Shown here in pieces: positions 1-8,450 of a stretch of 55,136 nt of DNA. The notes beneath the pieces were generated by a model. The model saw only the letters and a list, made by a program, of their open reading frames with translations. It was not told the DNA's origin and made no database searches. Origin of the DNA: Hydrogenobacter sp. (GTDB taxonomy: Bacteria; Aquificota; Aquificia; Aquificales; Aquificaceae); the NCBI GenBank assembly GCA_041287335.1, contig JBEULM010000029.1, forward strand, positions 1-55,136, given 5' to 3'. Position numbers and translations under genes: made by a program. Numbering within the stretch: the first letter of the stretch is position 1; each line of letters starts with the position of its first letter.

Positions 1-2
1 AT

Positions 3-764
3 CTGACTGTGAGGGTTTATAAGGAAATTCAAAAGTTAAAGCCAGTGGATAGAATATGTGCCATAGACGTAGGGCTTAAGCATTTTGCCACCATTTGCTA
101 TTCGGATGGCTACTCAGAAAAGGTGGAAAACCCGAAGTATCTTGTCAAAACAGAAAAGAGGGTGGCAAGAGAGCAGAGGAAACTCTCAAGAAAGCAAAAG
201 GGTTCAAAAAACTATGAAAAACAAAGGCTGAAGGTGGCAAAACTTCATGAGAAAGTCAAAAACCAGAGAGAGGACTTTTTGCACAAGCTGTCCAGAAGGA
301 TAGTGAGCGAAAACCAGGCCATTGTCCTTGAGGACTTAAATGTGAAAGGTCTTCTCTCTGGCAATCTTTCCAAATACATACAGGACAGCTCATGGAGGAA
401 GTTTTTTGAGTATCTATCCTACAAAGCTTTGTGGTATGAAAGAGAGCTGATTTTTGCGGACAGGTTTTATCCATCTTCCAAGACCTGTCATGTGTGTGGA
501 TACAAAAATCAAGAGCTCAAACTGAGCGATAGAGAGTGGGTCTGTCCTGTATGTGGCACAAGACATGACAGGGATATAAACGCAGGCAAAAACTTATTGC
601 TTTATGGGTTCGCTCACCTTACGAGCGGTAGGGTCGGAACGGCCCGAGCTAAAGCCTGTGAAGAGGCGAGAGCCTCAATGAAGCAGGAAGCTCCACCTTA
701 TAGAAGTGGGAGTAGTTCACTTCATTTGGATAAGGCTGATATCTCCTCCCTAAGTTCTGGATAA
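3..764 (+). CDS. tnpB: IS200/IS605-type TnpB RNA-guided nuclease, 5' truncated by the window edge
   Basis: C-terminal two thirds of a TnpB/OrfB protein; the frame is still open at base 3, so the N-terminus lies outside. Counting from the GTG at base 9, the RuvC-I motif AIDVGLKH holds D20, Ruv[13 protein letters not shown] holds E108, a zinc ribbon uses C160/C163 and C179/C182, and RuvC-III is DRDINAGKN (D187/D189). All catalytic positions are present, so the visible part looks intact. TnpB proteins of this family are known to cut DNA guided by an RNA made from the element's right end. Here the last ~50 residues are translated from that RNA region (copy A), and the frame runs on past the element to stop 43 bases inside the antisense of the glyA 3' end. 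No tnpA is visible. Confidence 0.93.
   Translation: MTVRVYKEIQKLKPVDRICAIDVGLKHFATICYSDGYSEKVENPKYLVKTEKRVAREQRKLSRKQKGSKNYEKQRLKVAKLHEKVKNQREDFLHKLSRRIVSENQAIVLEDLNVKGLLSGNLSKYIQDSSWRKFFEYLSYKALWYERELIFADRFYPSSKTCHVCGYKNQELKLSDREWVCPVCGTRHDRDINAGKNLLLYGFAHLTSGRVGTARAKACEEARASMKQEAPPYRSGSSSLHLDKADISSLSSG
611..720 (+). ncRNA. TnpB right-end guide-RNA scaffold (omega RNA), copy A
   Basis: Overlaps the tnpB 3' end. Four stems can be drawn: P1 GCTC/GAGC (612-615/623-626, loop ACCTTAC); P2 GGGTCG/CGGCCC (631-636/640-645, loop GAA); P3 GAGGC/GCCTC (663-667/672-676, GAGA loop); P4 an imperfect stem within 691-712. The box TGAAGCAGGAAG between P3 and P4 is identical in copies B (2527-2682) and C (19016-19144), where P2, P3 and P4 are kept by compensatory changes. 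The element appears to end in TTCAC at 720. In known TnpB systems the guide is the flank right after the right end; here that flank is antisense to the last codons of glyA. Confidence 0.75.
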
Positions 765-1990
765 AGGGGAAATTGCTCACAGAGGTCTATAACCTCCTGT
801 CTTACTTCCTGCAGAATCTTCTCGTCTCCTATGTTTTTTATCACCTTAGATATAAGTTTTGCTATCTTCCTCATTTCATACTCTTTCATGCCTCTGGTGG
901 TCATTGCAGGTGTGCCTATCCTGATACCGCTTGTTTTGACGGGCGGTAAAGGATCAAAGGGTACAGCGTTTTTGTTCACCGTTATGTTTGCTTTTCCAAG
1001 TGCCTCTTCTACCTCTTTACCCGTCAGTCCTGTATCTCTTAGGTCCAAAAGTACTATGTGGCTGTCCGTTCCTCCAGAAACCACTTTGAAACCTTCTCTC
1101 ATAAACTCCTCAGCGAGGACTCTGGCATTGGCTACGACTTGTCTGGCATACTCCTTAAACTCTTCTGTCATAGCCTCTTTGAAAGCTACAGCCTTCGCAG
1201 CTATGACGTGCATGAGCGGTCCCCCCTGCACTCCCGGAAATACTGACTTGTCTATATCCTTAGCGAACTCGCTTTTGCATAAGATAAAACCGCTTCTGGG
1301 TCCACGCAACGTTTTGTGTGTGGTTGAGGTAACAAAATGTGCATGCGGTACTGGATTAGGATAAACACCTCCCGCTATTAAACCTGCGTAGTGTGCCATA
1401 TCTACCATAAGGTAAGCGCCTACACTGTCAGCTATCTCTCTCATCTTAGCCCAGTCTATAATCCTGGGATATGCGGAAGCACCACCCACTATCAGTTTCG
1501 GCTTATATTCCTTTGCGAGCCTATACATGCCATCGTAATCTATAGTTTCCTTTTCCGGATGCACTCCATAATAAACCGCGTTATATATCTTTCCTGAGAA
1601 ATTAACTTTCGCCCCGTGGGTGAGATGTCCACCGTGAGCTAAATCCATACCCATTAGCGTATCTCCGGGTTTTAACACAGCCATATATACCGCCATATTT
1701 GCCTGTGTACCCGAATGAGGCTGTACATTTGCATGTTCAGCACCAAATAGGAGTTTTGCTCTCTCTATAGCCAGATCCTCCGCAATATCCACAAACTCGC
1801 ATCCACCGTAATACCTCTTGTGAGGAAGCCCTTCTGCATATTTGTTGGTCATTACGGAACCCTGAGCTTCCATAACTGCAAGGGATGTAAAGTTCTCGGA
1901 AGCTATAAGCTCAAGATGGTAAAACTGCCTCTCGTATTCCTTCACTATAGCTTCGTAAATTTCCGGATCAGTCTTAAAAAGGTGTTTCAT
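722..1990 (-). CDS. glyA: Serine hydroxymethyltransferase
   Basis: Converts serine and tetrahydrofolate to glycine and 5,10-methylene-THF in the cytosol, feeding one-carbon metabolism. It is a PLP fold-type I enzyme of 422 aa, the usual length. The PLP lysine is K226 in [12 protein letters not shown]; the N-terminal LIASENFTS motif and the PHSGTQAN cofactor motif are present. The start is fixed by a strong GAGGAGG Shine-Dalgarno just upstream. It appears monocistronic with its own promoter (2012-2040). Its stop codon (722-724) lies two bases from the right end of the tnpB element, so convergent transcripts from that element read into the glyA 3' end as antisense. Confidence 0.97.
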   Translation of the reverse strand: MKHLFKTDPEIYEAIVKEYERQFYHLELIASENFTSLAVMEAQGSVMTNKYAEGLPHKRYYGGCEFVDIAEDLAIERAKLLFGAEHANVQPHSGTQANMAVYMAVLKPGDTLMGMDLAHGGHLTHGAKVNFSGKIYNAVYYGVHPEKETIDYDGMYRLAKEYKPKLIVGGASAYPRIIDWAKMREIADSVGAYLMVDMAHYAGLIAGGVYPNPVPHAHFVTSTTHKTLRGPRSGFILCKSEFAKDIDKSVFPGVQGGPLMHVIAAKAVAFKEAMTEEFKEYARQVVANARVLAEEFMREGFKVVSGGTDSHIVLLDLRDTGLTGKEVEEALGKANITVNKNAVPFDPLPPVKTSGIRIGTPAMTTRGMKEYEMRKIAKLISKVIKNIGDEKILQEVRQEVIDLCEQFPLYPELREEISALSK

Positions 1991-2011
1991 TTTTCCTCCT
2001 CAATTTTTAAA

Positions 2012-2040
2012 ATTCTAAGGTGTAAGCTTTTGTATGTCAA
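2012..2040 (-). promoter_or_regulatory. Sigma-70-type promoter of glyA
   Basis: On the minus strand, TTGACA (2035-2040), a 17-base spacer and TAGAAT (2012-2017), about 20 bases upstream of the glyA start, leaving a short leader that holds the GAGGAGG ribosome-binding site. Confidence 0.7.
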
Positions 2041-2289
2041 GTCAAGTGGAGAATGCTTTAAAATTCCAGCCGTATTTTTCAATTCCGCAATTTATAAAAT
2101 ACTCTCACCTCACATCGAAAAATTCAAAAGTTTGAGGAAGTGAGCTTCAAAAAAATCTACGGACATCCTACTGCTGAAGAAAATAAATTAAGAAACATGA
2201 GATGGTGAGGATGGACTTATATATCAGAAACAGGTTGATGACAACAATGGACGGAAAGAGCTTGTTAATTTTGCATAGGAGGTTTTTGT
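2041..2289. other. Intergenic stretch between glyA promoter and thioredoxin-like gene
   Basis: About 250 A+T-rich bases with no convincing gene. Reading frames here are under 40 codons, for example an ATG at about 2212 whose frame runs into the next gene out of phase. A ribosome-binding site (AGGAGG, about 2277-2282) belongs to the gene at 2290. I see no tRNA cloverleaf or strong hairpin. It may be a decayed gene, but I cannot show that. Confidence 0.35.
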
Positions 2290-2547
2290 ATGGAGATAAA
2301 AATCTATGGAGGACCTGATTGTAGAAGTTGTCAGGAACTTTTTGAACGTATAAGAGTAGTTGCCGAAGATCTGGGGCTTAAGGCGGACATTCAAAAGATA
2401 ACGGATATAGAGGAGATAATAAACTTTAATGCTCTTCCTGTGCTAATGATAGATGGCATAATAAAACACATAGGCAAACCTATACCAACTGTGAGTGACA
2501 TAAAAGTTTTGCTTACTTCAGCCAGTGTGACCTCCTCCCCTCATTAA
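2290..2547 (+). CDS. Small thioredoxin-like redox protein with a CxxC active site
   Basis: An 85-aa protein resembling the small redox-active disulfide family (thioredoxin_3 type): C11-R-S-C14 after the first beta strand, and the cis-proline loop ALPVLMIDG near residues 53-61. It probably carries out thiol-disulfide exchange in the cytosol; the substrate is unknown. It starts at ATG after a clear AGGAGG. The last residues, after about base 2527, are encoded by the right end of the tnpB-less element B, and the TAA stop (2545-2547) sits in the loop of that element's P4 hairpin. The original C-terminus was therefore probably replaced by the insertion. It stands alone on this strand. Confidence 0.8.
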   Translation: MEIKIYGGPDCRSCQELFERIRVVAEDLGLKADIQKITDIEEIINFNALPVLMIDGIIKHIGKPIPTVSDIKVLLTSASVTSSPH

Positions 2548-2682
2548 TTGAGGGGCTTCCTGCTTCACAGAGGCTTTCGCCTCTCCACAGGCATAAGCTT
2601 GGGTCGGTCCAACCCTACCGCTCGTAAGGTGAGCGATCCCATATATAAAACATTGCTGGCTGACTTGGTTTCGTCAGCCTCA
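2527..2682 (-). ncRNA. Stand-alone omega-RNA-like gene, copy B
   Basis: Predicted transcript from the promoter at 2689-2716. It begins with an extra hairpin GGCTGAC/GTCAGCC (2658-2664/2673-2679) not seen in the other copies, then P1 (2620-2623/2631-2634), P2 GGGTTG/CGACCC (2610-2615/2601-2606), P3 GAGGC-GAAA-GCCTC (2570-2583) and P4, a perfect 7-bp stem CCCCTCA/TGAGGGG (2537-2543/2549-2555). P2 and P4 differ from copy A in sequence but still pair. The element end GGTCAC reaches 2527; anything transcribed beyond it is antisense to the thioredoxin-like gene. Confidence 0.65.
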
Positions 2683-2688
2683 CATACC

Positions 2689-2716
2689 TTTATAGCACAT
2701 TCAAGAACAATGTCAA
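2689..2716 (-). promoter_or_regulatory. Promoter of omega-RNA copy B
   Basis: Minus strand TTGACA (2711-2716), 16-base spacer, TATAAA (2689-2694). The -35 starts 21 bases after the left-end hairpin, almost the same spacing as in copy C (20 bases). This suggests the original transposase/tnpB promoter has been kept. Confidence 0.65.
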
Positions 2717-2792
2717 GTCCTTTTTGTCTGCTTTCATCTCTCCTTTAAAAAGGAGAGCCTTCTGGTTGTAGGTCGTAAATCCTTAAAGCTTA

Positions 2793-3446
2793 TCACCATA
2801 CTCTCAAGGGCAGATCCTTCAATTTCTTTCTCCCGTAAGGTTTTATAAGCTTCAGGAATATAAGAGAGGTCATATAAGCATCTTCTAAGGCTGAGTGGTA
2901 AGAGCTGTAGGGAAGTTCAAGATCGGAAAGCATCTTCTCCATAGGAATAGGCTTTTCACCTTTGTAAAGATCAAGTACATCAAGAGAGTACGGTATAAAA
3001 GGGATACTGCAAAAATTCTTTACGAGCTTTTTGATCATTACAAGATCTATATAAAGGAAGTAACCTGTTAGCAAGCTACCTTTTGCAAACATTAAAAACT
3101 CCCTGCCCACTTCGGATCGCTCTCCTGCAAAGCTAAGATCGGAAGGAGTTATACCGTGTACCTCAACGGAGGATCTTTTAGGTGGTTTTTCGGGTTTTAT
3201 AAGCCTGTAAAAGCTTTGGGAAAGGTCAAGATACAATCTATCAACCTTCAAAGCGCCTATAGCGATAGGCTCATCCCTTTTCATGTCAAGACCCGTTGTT
3301 TCTGTATCAAAAATTACAAAGGTGGCATCCTCAACCTTTGTGTTCAGATCAATATCCCAGTTACACATATAAAATCTATCCTTATAGATCCTTTTGTAGG
3401 TGTATCTTGTGCACCTGTTTAAGAGATTGGGATAGTAAAACATCAC
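2793..3446 (-). CDS. DEDDh-type 3'-5' exonuclease (DnaQ/PolC-exonuclease-like)
   Basis: A 217-aa exonuclease-superfamily protein. Exo I is FVIFDTETTGLDM with the D and E metal ligands near residue 48, followed by IAIGALKVD, HGITPSD and the C-terminal YHSALEDAYMT, which holds the final H and D. It probably trims 3' ends of DNA or RNA. It is the last gene of the run DUF485-actP-DUF294-exonuclease, and its GTG/ATG start overlaps the preceding stop by 4 bases. Proteins of this kind often accompany cNMP-CBS-DUF294 proteins next to ActP-type symporters; why an exonuclease belongs there is not clear. A later start nearer the catalytic domain is possible. Confidence 0.85.
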   Translation of the reverse strand: MMFYYPNLLNRCTRYTYKRIYKDRFYMCNWDIDLNTKVEDATFVIFDTETTGLDMKRDEPIAIGALKVDRLYLDLSQSFYRLIKPEKPPKRSSVEVHGITPSDLSFAGERSEVGREFLMFAKGSLLTGYFLYIDLVMIKKLVKNFCSIPFIPYSLDVLDLYKGEKPIPMEKMLSDLELPYSSYHSALEDAYMTSLIFLKLIKPYGRKKLKDLPLRVW

Positions 3447-5296
3447 ATAAAGTACCTCAATTGATACCTGTGACGCAGAATGTCTTGAAACTCTTCCACT
3501 ATACCAAAAACATCTTTAAGTACTGACCTTTCTGCTCTTGAAAGAGCTTGGGGGTTTATGTAGTTGGTAGGCTCTTTAGACCTATGCAGATCCTCAGCTT
3601 GAAACTTTAAACGAAGCCCCATAAGAAACCTGTAAGCATCTTCAAGATCTTTGGCAAACCTTTCCGAAAATACGCCTGCAGAAGAAAGCTCCCTTATCCT
3701 GTCAAAGGTGTTGGTAGATCTTATCCTATGTTCAAGAGCTAACACTCTCACACCCTGCACTATGGGAAGTATTCCACCCGCTTTTATGTCAAATTCCCCT
3801 TTGTGAAGCCCAGATCTCTCCACAACAAAACCTCTAAAAAAGCCCAAGGGCACCTTAAATCTCACAGCTTGACCTGCCAAAAAGGATAGGAAAACCATAT
3901 TTTCGCTCACCTTTTTGAATACATGTTCCCAAAGTCTCTCCACAAGTGAGTGAGATCCGAAAACACCTCTGAAATCAAAAAATATGGACACGTTTAATGT
4001 ATGCTCGCCTTTAGGATTCTCTATCCAAGTATCTATCTGTTTCATCCACCCTTCAACGCTTTTTCTCCATAGAGGATTTGACAGCATAACATTACCAGGG
4101 CATGGAGGGAAGCCTATATTGAGAAGATTCCTCACATACTTTTCCGAGAAATCTTCAAAATACTCACTGACTTTAATATCAAGCATGGGTTTATCTTCGT
4201 ATATAATGGCGTTATCCTGGTCCGTTTTAAGGCTCTGCTCTTTCCTTCCCTCGCTTCCCAACACAAGTATGTTAAAAGCTGTAGGAGGTTCTATGCCCAT
4301 GTCTTTTATGGTGAGAAGTACCGTCTTTTGCATGATCTTATCGTTTATCTCTGATATGTACCTTCCCACCAGTTCAGGATCCGCACCCTGTGAAATGTAT
4401 TCAACAGCTACCTGAGATACGAGAGAGTAAACATAAGTGAGATCCTCCACACCCTTTGCCTTACCTATATCCTTCACGAGAAAAAGGAGATTTTTGCTCT
4501 CGTAAGCTATCATATCTTTATCCTCAAGTACACCTACTATTTTCCCTTTATCTTTTACCACAAGCCTCCTTATATTATGCTTTGCCATCAATAAAAGGGC
4601 ATCAAAAAGGAAAGCGTCAACATCTATCTCTATAACTGGAAAGGAAGCAACTTCCTTTGCTTTCACCTTTTTGAGATCATGTCCGGAGGCTACCACCTTC
4701 CTTATTATGTCTCTCTCAGTTATTATGCCTGTGGCGTTACCATCACGCACAAGGGCAAAGGTCAGATCCGCACCTATCATCTTCAGAATCACTTCTGAAA
4801 GTTTTTCCTCACCATCAACTAACAGGGGTGATGAAAGTTTTATCTTTCTTATAGGTAAGTTAGTCAGCTTTTCAAAACCTACATTTATAGCGTTCTTTTC
4901 CTTGCGTAACCTGTTTATGAGTTTATTGGTATAAAAATTTCTAAAATCTTCGTAATTCTTAGTCAACCTTTCAAAGACACCCTTTGGGATCATAAAAAGT
5001 ATAGTATCTTCTACCGCCGTGGCGCTTGAAGATGATGGTATGTTTCCCAAAAGGGACACATAACCGAAGCTGTCCCCTTCGTGAAGGTAATCAATAACGA
5101 TACCATCTTTCTTTAAAACTACAGCACCTTTCCTTATAACGTATAAAAACTCAAGCGGAGATTCACCTTCTTTGAAAATCACTTCACCTTTGGAATAGTA
5201 TCTCACGAGAAGGTTAGAGCTAAGACGAAGTATTTCCTCATCTGGAAGCTGGTCAAAAGGATAAATCTCTTTAAAGAAGCGCTCCGGATCTAACAT
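3443..5296 (-). CDS. Cyclic-nucleotide-binding / CBS pair / DUF294 nucleotidyltransferase-like protein
   Basis: A 617-aa soluble signalling protein. Residues ~10-125 are a cNMP-binding beta-barrel (FKEGESPLEFLYVIRKGAVVL, split by the usual glycines); ~155-285 are two CBS domains (GIITERDIIRKV; RRLVVKDKGKIVGVLEDKDM); ~330-460 are a DUF294 nucleotidyltransferase-like domain with GSEGRKEQSLKTDQDNA; the rest is the DUF294 C-terminal helical domain. Family knowledge suggests it senses nucleotides and regulates the neighbouring symporter, as a GlnD-like enzyme or ligand switch; the reaction is unproven. The ATG lies inside a 16-base palindrome (5294-5309) with only a weak AAAAG ribosome site, right after a strong hairpin (5309-5328), so its expression may be tuned separately from actP. 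Confidence 0.88.
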   Translation of the reverse strand: MLDPERFFKEIYPFDQLPDEEILRLSSNLLVRYYSKGEVIFKEGESPLEFLYVIRKGAVVLKKDGIVIDYLHEGDSFGYVSLLGNIPSSSSATAVEDTILFMIPKGVFERLTKNYEDFRNFYTNKLINRLRKEKNAINVGFEKLTNLPIRKIKLSSPLLVDGEEKLSEVILKMIGADLTFALVRDGNATGIITERDIIRKVVASGHDLKKVKAKEVASFPVIEIDVDAFLFDALLLMAKHNIRRLVVKDKGKIVGVLEDKDMIAYESKNLLFLVKDIGKAKGVEDLTYVYSLVSQVAVEYISQGADPELVGRYISEINDKIMQKTVLLTIKDMGIEPPTAFNILVLGSEGRKEQSLKTDQDNAIIYEDKPMLDIKVSEYFEDFSEKYVRNLLNIGFPPCPGNVMLSNPLWRKSVEGWMKQIDTWIENPKGEHTLNVSIFFDFRGVFGSHSLVERLWEHVFKKVSENMVFLSFLAGQAVRFKVPLGFFRGFVVERSGLHKGEFDIKAGGILPIVQGVRVLALEHRIRSTNTFDRIRELSSAGVFSERFAKDLEDAYRFLMGLRLKFQAEDLHRSKEPTNYINPQALSRAERSVLKDVFGIVEEFQDILRHRYQLRYFM

Positions 5297-5308
5297 CTTT
5301 TAAAAGAT

Positions 5309-5333
5309 GGCTCGCCACAAGGCGAGCCTTTTT
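5309..5333. terminator. Intercistronic hairpin between actP and the DUF294 gene
   Basis: GGCTCGCC (5309-5316) and GGCGAGCC (5321-5328) form a perfect 8-bp stem with a 4-base loop. On the plus strand it is followed at once by TTTTT (5329-5333), a textbook intrinsic terminator. On the minus strand, the direction of the operon, the T tract comes 3 bases later and is only TTTT. Read from actP it could be a partial terminator, an RNA-stabilising hairpin, or both. Confidence 0.6.
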
Positions 5334-5336
5334 CCT

Positions 5337-6878
5337 TCATTCGGCACCTATGCCTAAGTAAGTTCTTATCTTTTCTTCTTCGTACTTTTTCTCGGCGCTT
5401 TCCTCTTTTGTAAGCAGTGAAACCAATATACCCATCAAGAAAGAGGCGGTCATAGATATTAGGGCTGGATTCTTCCATGGAAATATGGGAGCTTGATTTT
5501 TAAGTACATCTACCCACACGGTAGGACTGAGAATTATGAGAACTACAGCCAAGAACGTACCAGTTAATATGCTTGCAACCGCACCGGCTGTAGTGAACTT
5601 CTTCCAAAAGATGGACATCACCAAAGGAGGAAAGTTGGCACTTGCGGCTATGGCAAAGGCAAGACCAACCATAAAAGCCACATTCTGCCCTTTAAAGACT
5701 ATACCGAGGATGATGGCGAGCACTCCAAGTATTAAGGTAGCTACTTTAGCAACCTTCACCTCTTCCTCTTCTGAAGAATGCCCACCTCTCACCACATTTA
5801 CATAAAGGTCATGAGATAAGGTAGAAGCACCTGCTAAGGTAAGACCTGCAACGACCGCAAGTATGGTAGCAAAGGCAACCGCAGCGATAAAACCTAAAAA
5901 TACGGTTCCCCCGACAGCTTCTGCGAGCAGAGGAGCTGCCATGTTTCCACCTTTATCTATCTTGGATATGACCTCTTGTCCGGCTAAGGCAGCAGCTCCA
6001 AAACCTATTATAAAGGTCAGTATGTAGAAATATCCTATAAAGCCCGTTGCGTAAAATACGGACTTTCTTGCCTCCTTTGCGTCTGGAACTGTATAGAATC
6101 TCATAAGTATGTGAGGCAGTCCAGCGGTTCCAAACATTAAAGCAAGACCCAAGGATACAGCATCCCATGGATTTGCTACAAGACCGCCAGGCACAAGCAT
6201 CTTATCTCCATACTTTTGTGCAACACTTGAAAATAGCGACATGGGATTAAAACCAAAATGGGAAAGAGCCAGAATGGCAAGCAGAGTAGCACCACCCAAA
6301 AGCAGTACAGCCTTTATAATTTGAACCCATGTGGTAGCAAGCATGCCACCAAAAAGCACGTAAGCTATCATAATAGTTCCCACTATGACTACAGCGATTT
6401 CGTAAGGTAGTCCGAACATGAGCTTTATAAGACTACCAGAACCCACCATCTGAGCTATAAGATAGAGTATAACTGTGGATAAAGCACCCAAAGATGCGGA
6501 AATCCTTATAGGTTTCTGAGATAATCTGTAGGCAACCACATCAGCAAAAGTGTACTTACCCAAGTTTCTTAGCTGTTCAGCTATCAAGAACATAACTATG
6601 GGCCATCCCACCAAAAAACCTATGGAGTAAATGAGTCCGTCATAGCCTTTCAGTGCTACAAGTCCAGCTATACCTAAGAAGGATGCAGCGCTCATGTAGT
6701 CTCCCGCTATTGCAAGTCCATTCTGAAGACCTGATATGCTTCTTCCTGCAGCGTAAAACTCAGTTGTTGTTCTGGTTCTCTTTGCTGCCCAGTAGGTTAT
6801 CCCAAGTGTTATGGCAACAAAGAGGAAAAAGAAAGCTATAGCTACCAGATTTGGTTGTCCAAGACTTGTCTGTGGCAT
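5337..6878 (-). CDS. actP: Sodium:solute symporter, acetate-permease (ActP) type
   Basis: A 513-aa membrane protein of the SSS family with about 13 hydrophobic segments from residue ~10 to 490. Typical motifs include [20 protein letters not shown] near the N-terminus and [21 protein letters not shown] in TM10-11. Family members import acetate or other small carboxylates with a cation. The small DUF485 protein encoded 3 bases upstream (YjcH-like) is the standard partner. The C-terminus is short and charged, without a fused signalling domain; the separate DUF294 protein downstream may fill that role. The substrate is inferred from family and context only. Confidence 0.85.
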   Translation of the reverse strand: MPQTSLGQPNLVAIAFFFLFVAITLGITYWAAKRTRTTTEFYAAGRSISGLQNGLAIAGDYMSAASFLGIAGLVALKGYDGLIYSIGFLVGWPIVMFLIAEQLRNLGKYTFADVVAYRLSQKPIRISASLGALSTVILYLIAQMVGSGSLIKLMFGLPYEIAVVIVGTIMIAYVLFGGMLATTWVQIIKAVLLLGGATLLAILALSHFGFNPMSLFSSVAQKYGDKMLVPGGLVANPWDAVSLGLALMFGTAGLPHILMRFYTVPDAKEARKSVFYATGFIGYFYILTFIIGFGAAALAGQEVISKIDKGGNMAAPLLAEAVGGTVFLGFIAAVAFATILAVVAGLTLAGASTLSHDLYVNVVRGGHSSEEEEVKVAKVATLILGVLAIILGIVFKGQNVAFMVGLAFAIAASANFPPLVMSIFWKKFTTAGAVASILTGTFLAVVLIILSPTVWVDVLKNQAPIFPWKNPALISMTASFLMGILVSLLTKEESAEKKYEEEKIRTYLGIGAE

Positions 6879-6881
6879 AGC

Positions 6882-7172
6882 TTACCTCCTGAACTTATTT
6901 TTAATCTCTTCAACTGCGCGATCGTAATAGGTATTTGCCCAATAAACATAAATACCTGTAAGAAGCCAAGATATAACGATTATGGCGATACCGACAGGTA
7001 TACCGACGGTTAGACCTTCGCTCACTTTCTGGCTAAGAATGTCCTTTTTGAAGGCTAAAACAAATATAAAGCCAAAATACATAAGAAGCTGAAGTACAGT
7101 CAAAAGTGTAGCGACCGTGTTTCTTCTTGATGCAAGCTCTTTGAACTCCTTTGATTCCAGTACTTCTTTCAT
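6882..7172 (-). CDS. DUF485 (YjcH-like) small membrane protein, symporter partner
   Basis: A 96-aa protein with two transmembrane helices (about 20-45 and 55-77) and charged ends, the form of DUF485 proteins that precede ActP symporters. It begins after a strong AAGGAGGAGG site and is 3 bases from actP. The role is unknown; it is presumed to help assembly or function of the transporter. It is first in the run and follows a good promoter (7203-7230). Confidence 0.85.
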   Translation of the reverse strand: MKEVLESKEFKELASRRNTVATLLTVLQLLMYFGFIFVLAFKKDILSQKVSEGLTVGIPVGIAIIVISWLLTGIYVYWANTYYDRAVEEIKNKFRR

Positions 7173-7202
7173 GATAAACCTCCTCCTTAAATTGTATGAT
7201 TT

Positions 7203-7230
7203 ATTTTATAAACCTTTTGAATTTTGTCAA
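7203..7230 (-). promoter_or_regulatory. Promoter of the DUF485-actP-DUF294-exonuclease run
   Basis: Minus strand TTGACA (7225-7230), 16-base spacer, TAAAAT (7203-7208), about 30 bases upstream of the DUF485 ATG and its AGGAGG. Confidence 0.6.
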
Positions 7231-7274
7231 GAATATAAGATTTTTTGCATATAAATAAGGCAAATTTCCCACTT

Positions 7275-7303
7275 TTTCAATCAATAATCTTTCTTATTAT
7301 ACA
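7275..7303 (+). promoter_or_regulatory. Candidate promoter of the thiS run
   Basis: TTTCAA (7275-7280), 17-base spacer, TATACA (7298-7303). This leaves about 100 untranslated bases before thiS. No TPP-riboswitch core (CTGAGA with a partner helix) can be seen in that leader. Confidence 0.45.
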
Positions 7304-7412
7304 CAAAAATAGCTGATAAATATCATAGATTTTTGAATATCAAAGAAACAAAAACATGGATCATAACCACAGCCCTCTTGATTAAAAGGCTTTGAGTAAT
7401 ATCTTTTTACAC

Positions 7413-7619
7413 ATGATCGTTTACGTAAACGGTGAAAAGAGAGAAATAGAAAGGAGCATGAACATTTATGAACTTTTAGAGTATTTGGGTGTGGCTTACA
7501 GGGAAATAGGGCTTGCTGTTTCGGTAAATGGTGAAGTAATTGCGAAAGGTGAATACAAGAACAGAAGGATTATGGAAGGTGACAGCGTGGAGATCATACA
7601 CATAGTAGGTGGTGGTTGA
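7413..7619 (+). CDS. thiS: Sulfur-carrier protein ThiS
   Basis: A 68-aa ubiquitin-fold sulfur carrier for thiazole synthesis. It begins MIVYVNGEKRE and ends in the diglycine tail HIVGGG, which is adenylated and thiocarboxylated. A TTG at 7392 would add seven residues, but the ATG at 7413 gives the normal family N-terminus; neither has an obvious ribosome-binding site. It is followed 27 bases later by thiG, its partner. Confidence 0.9.
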   Translation: MIVYVNGEKREIERSMNIYELLEYLGVAYREIGLAVSVNGEVIAKGEYKNRRIMEGDSVEIIHIVGGG

Positions 7620-7646
7620 GATAAAATTTAGTAATGGAGGTATAGT

Positions 7647-8450
7647 ATGGTTGATCTTGAAAAGTTTTTGGAAGAAGATCCATTTGAAATCGCAGGCAGA
7701 ACTTTCAAGTCAAGGCTCATAATAGGATCTGGAAAGTTTAAGAGTTTTCAGCAAAATAAAGAAGTGCTTGAGGCGAGCGGTGCGGAAATAATAACCGTCG
7801 CAGTCAGGAGAGTGAATATCACCGATCCAACAAAGGAAAATCTCTTGGATTATATAGATCCTCAAAAGTATCTGATACTCCCAAATACCGCAGGATGTTA
7901 CACCGCAGAGGAAGCTATAAAGACGGCTATGCTTGCAAGAGAAGCTACAGGTATAAACTGGATAAAGCTCGAAGTGATAGGAGATCAAAAAACATTACTT
8001 CCTGATATGGAGCAGACGTTAAAAGCTGCAGAGTTTCTCGTAAAAGAGGGATTTATAGTTCTTCCTTATATATTTGACGATCCTGTTTACGCCAGAAAGT
8101 TTGAGGATGTAGGTTGTGCTGCGGTTATGCCACTTGCCGCACCTATAGGCTCAGGGCTTGGTCTTCAGAATCCTTACAACATCATGTTTATAAAGGAAGC
8201 TGTTTCTGTCCCTGTTATAGTTGATGCGGGAATAGGAAGCGCTGCGGACATTCCTCCCGTTATGGAACTCGGTGCGGATGCTGTACTCACCAACACAGCC
8301 TTAGCTGAGGCAAAAGATCCCATAAAGATGGCTGTTGCGATGAGATACGCTGTTATAGCGGGAAGACTCTCTTATCTTGCCGGAAGAATGCCAAAGAGAA
8401 CTTACGCTGTTCCTTCCTCTCCCTTAAGGGGAATTCCTTACAAATCATGA
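7647..8450 (+). CDS. thiG: Thiazole synthase
   Basis: Condenses 1-deoxyxylulose 5-phosphate, dehydroglycine and ThiS thiocarboxylate into the thiazole phosphate of thiamine. It is a TIM-barrel protein of 267 aa; the Schiff-base lysine is K107 in WIKLEVIGD. The phosphate-binding loops include [22 protein letters not shown] (in two parts). The start follows AATGGAGG. Its stop overlaps the start of the next gene by 4 bases (ATGA). thiE lies elsewhere in the window (39800-40450). Confidence 0.95.
   Translation: MVDLEKFLEEDPFEIAGRTFKSRLIIGSGKFKSFQQNKEVLEASGAEIITVAVRRVNITDPTKENLLDYIDPQKYLILPNTAGCYTAEEAIKTAMLAREATGINWIKLEVIGDQKTLLPDMEQTLKAAEFLVKEGFIVLPYIFDDPVYARKFEDVGCAAVMPLAAPIGSGLGLQNPYNIMFIKEAVSVPVIVDAGIGSAADIPPVMELGADAVLTNTALAEAKDPIKMAVAMRYAVIAGRLSYLAGRMPKRTYAVPSSPLRGIPYKS

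Larger units (their letters stand above)
2527..2757 (-). mobile_element. TnpB-less IS200/IS605-type element B (left-end hairpin plus right end)
   Basis: About 230 bases on the minus strand. The left end is a 9-bp hairpin, CTCTCCTTT / AAAGGAGAG (2738-2757), followed by ATGAA and, 21 bases after the hairpin, a promoter. The right end matches copy A closely, including an in-frame relic of the TnpB C-terminus ([11 protein letters not shown] followed by KQEAP). No nuclease or transposase frame remains. It lies between the convergent thioredoxin-like and exonuclease genes and supplies the last codons of the former. The exact boundaries are inferred from comparison with copy C. Confidence 0.72.

Noticed and set aside
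831-1364. Long open frames antisense to glyA, clpC, gyrA, purL and other genes.
   Set aside because: They lack family motifs and ribosome sites, and lie entirely opposite well-supported genes.
1991-2289. A tRNA or other known RNA in the glyA upstream gap.
   Set aside because: No cloverleaf, no T-loop consensus and no strong stem was found by reading both strands.
7304-7412. TPP riboswitch in the ~100-base leader of thiS.
   Set aside because: The conserved core sequences and pairing helices of the THI element are not visible.
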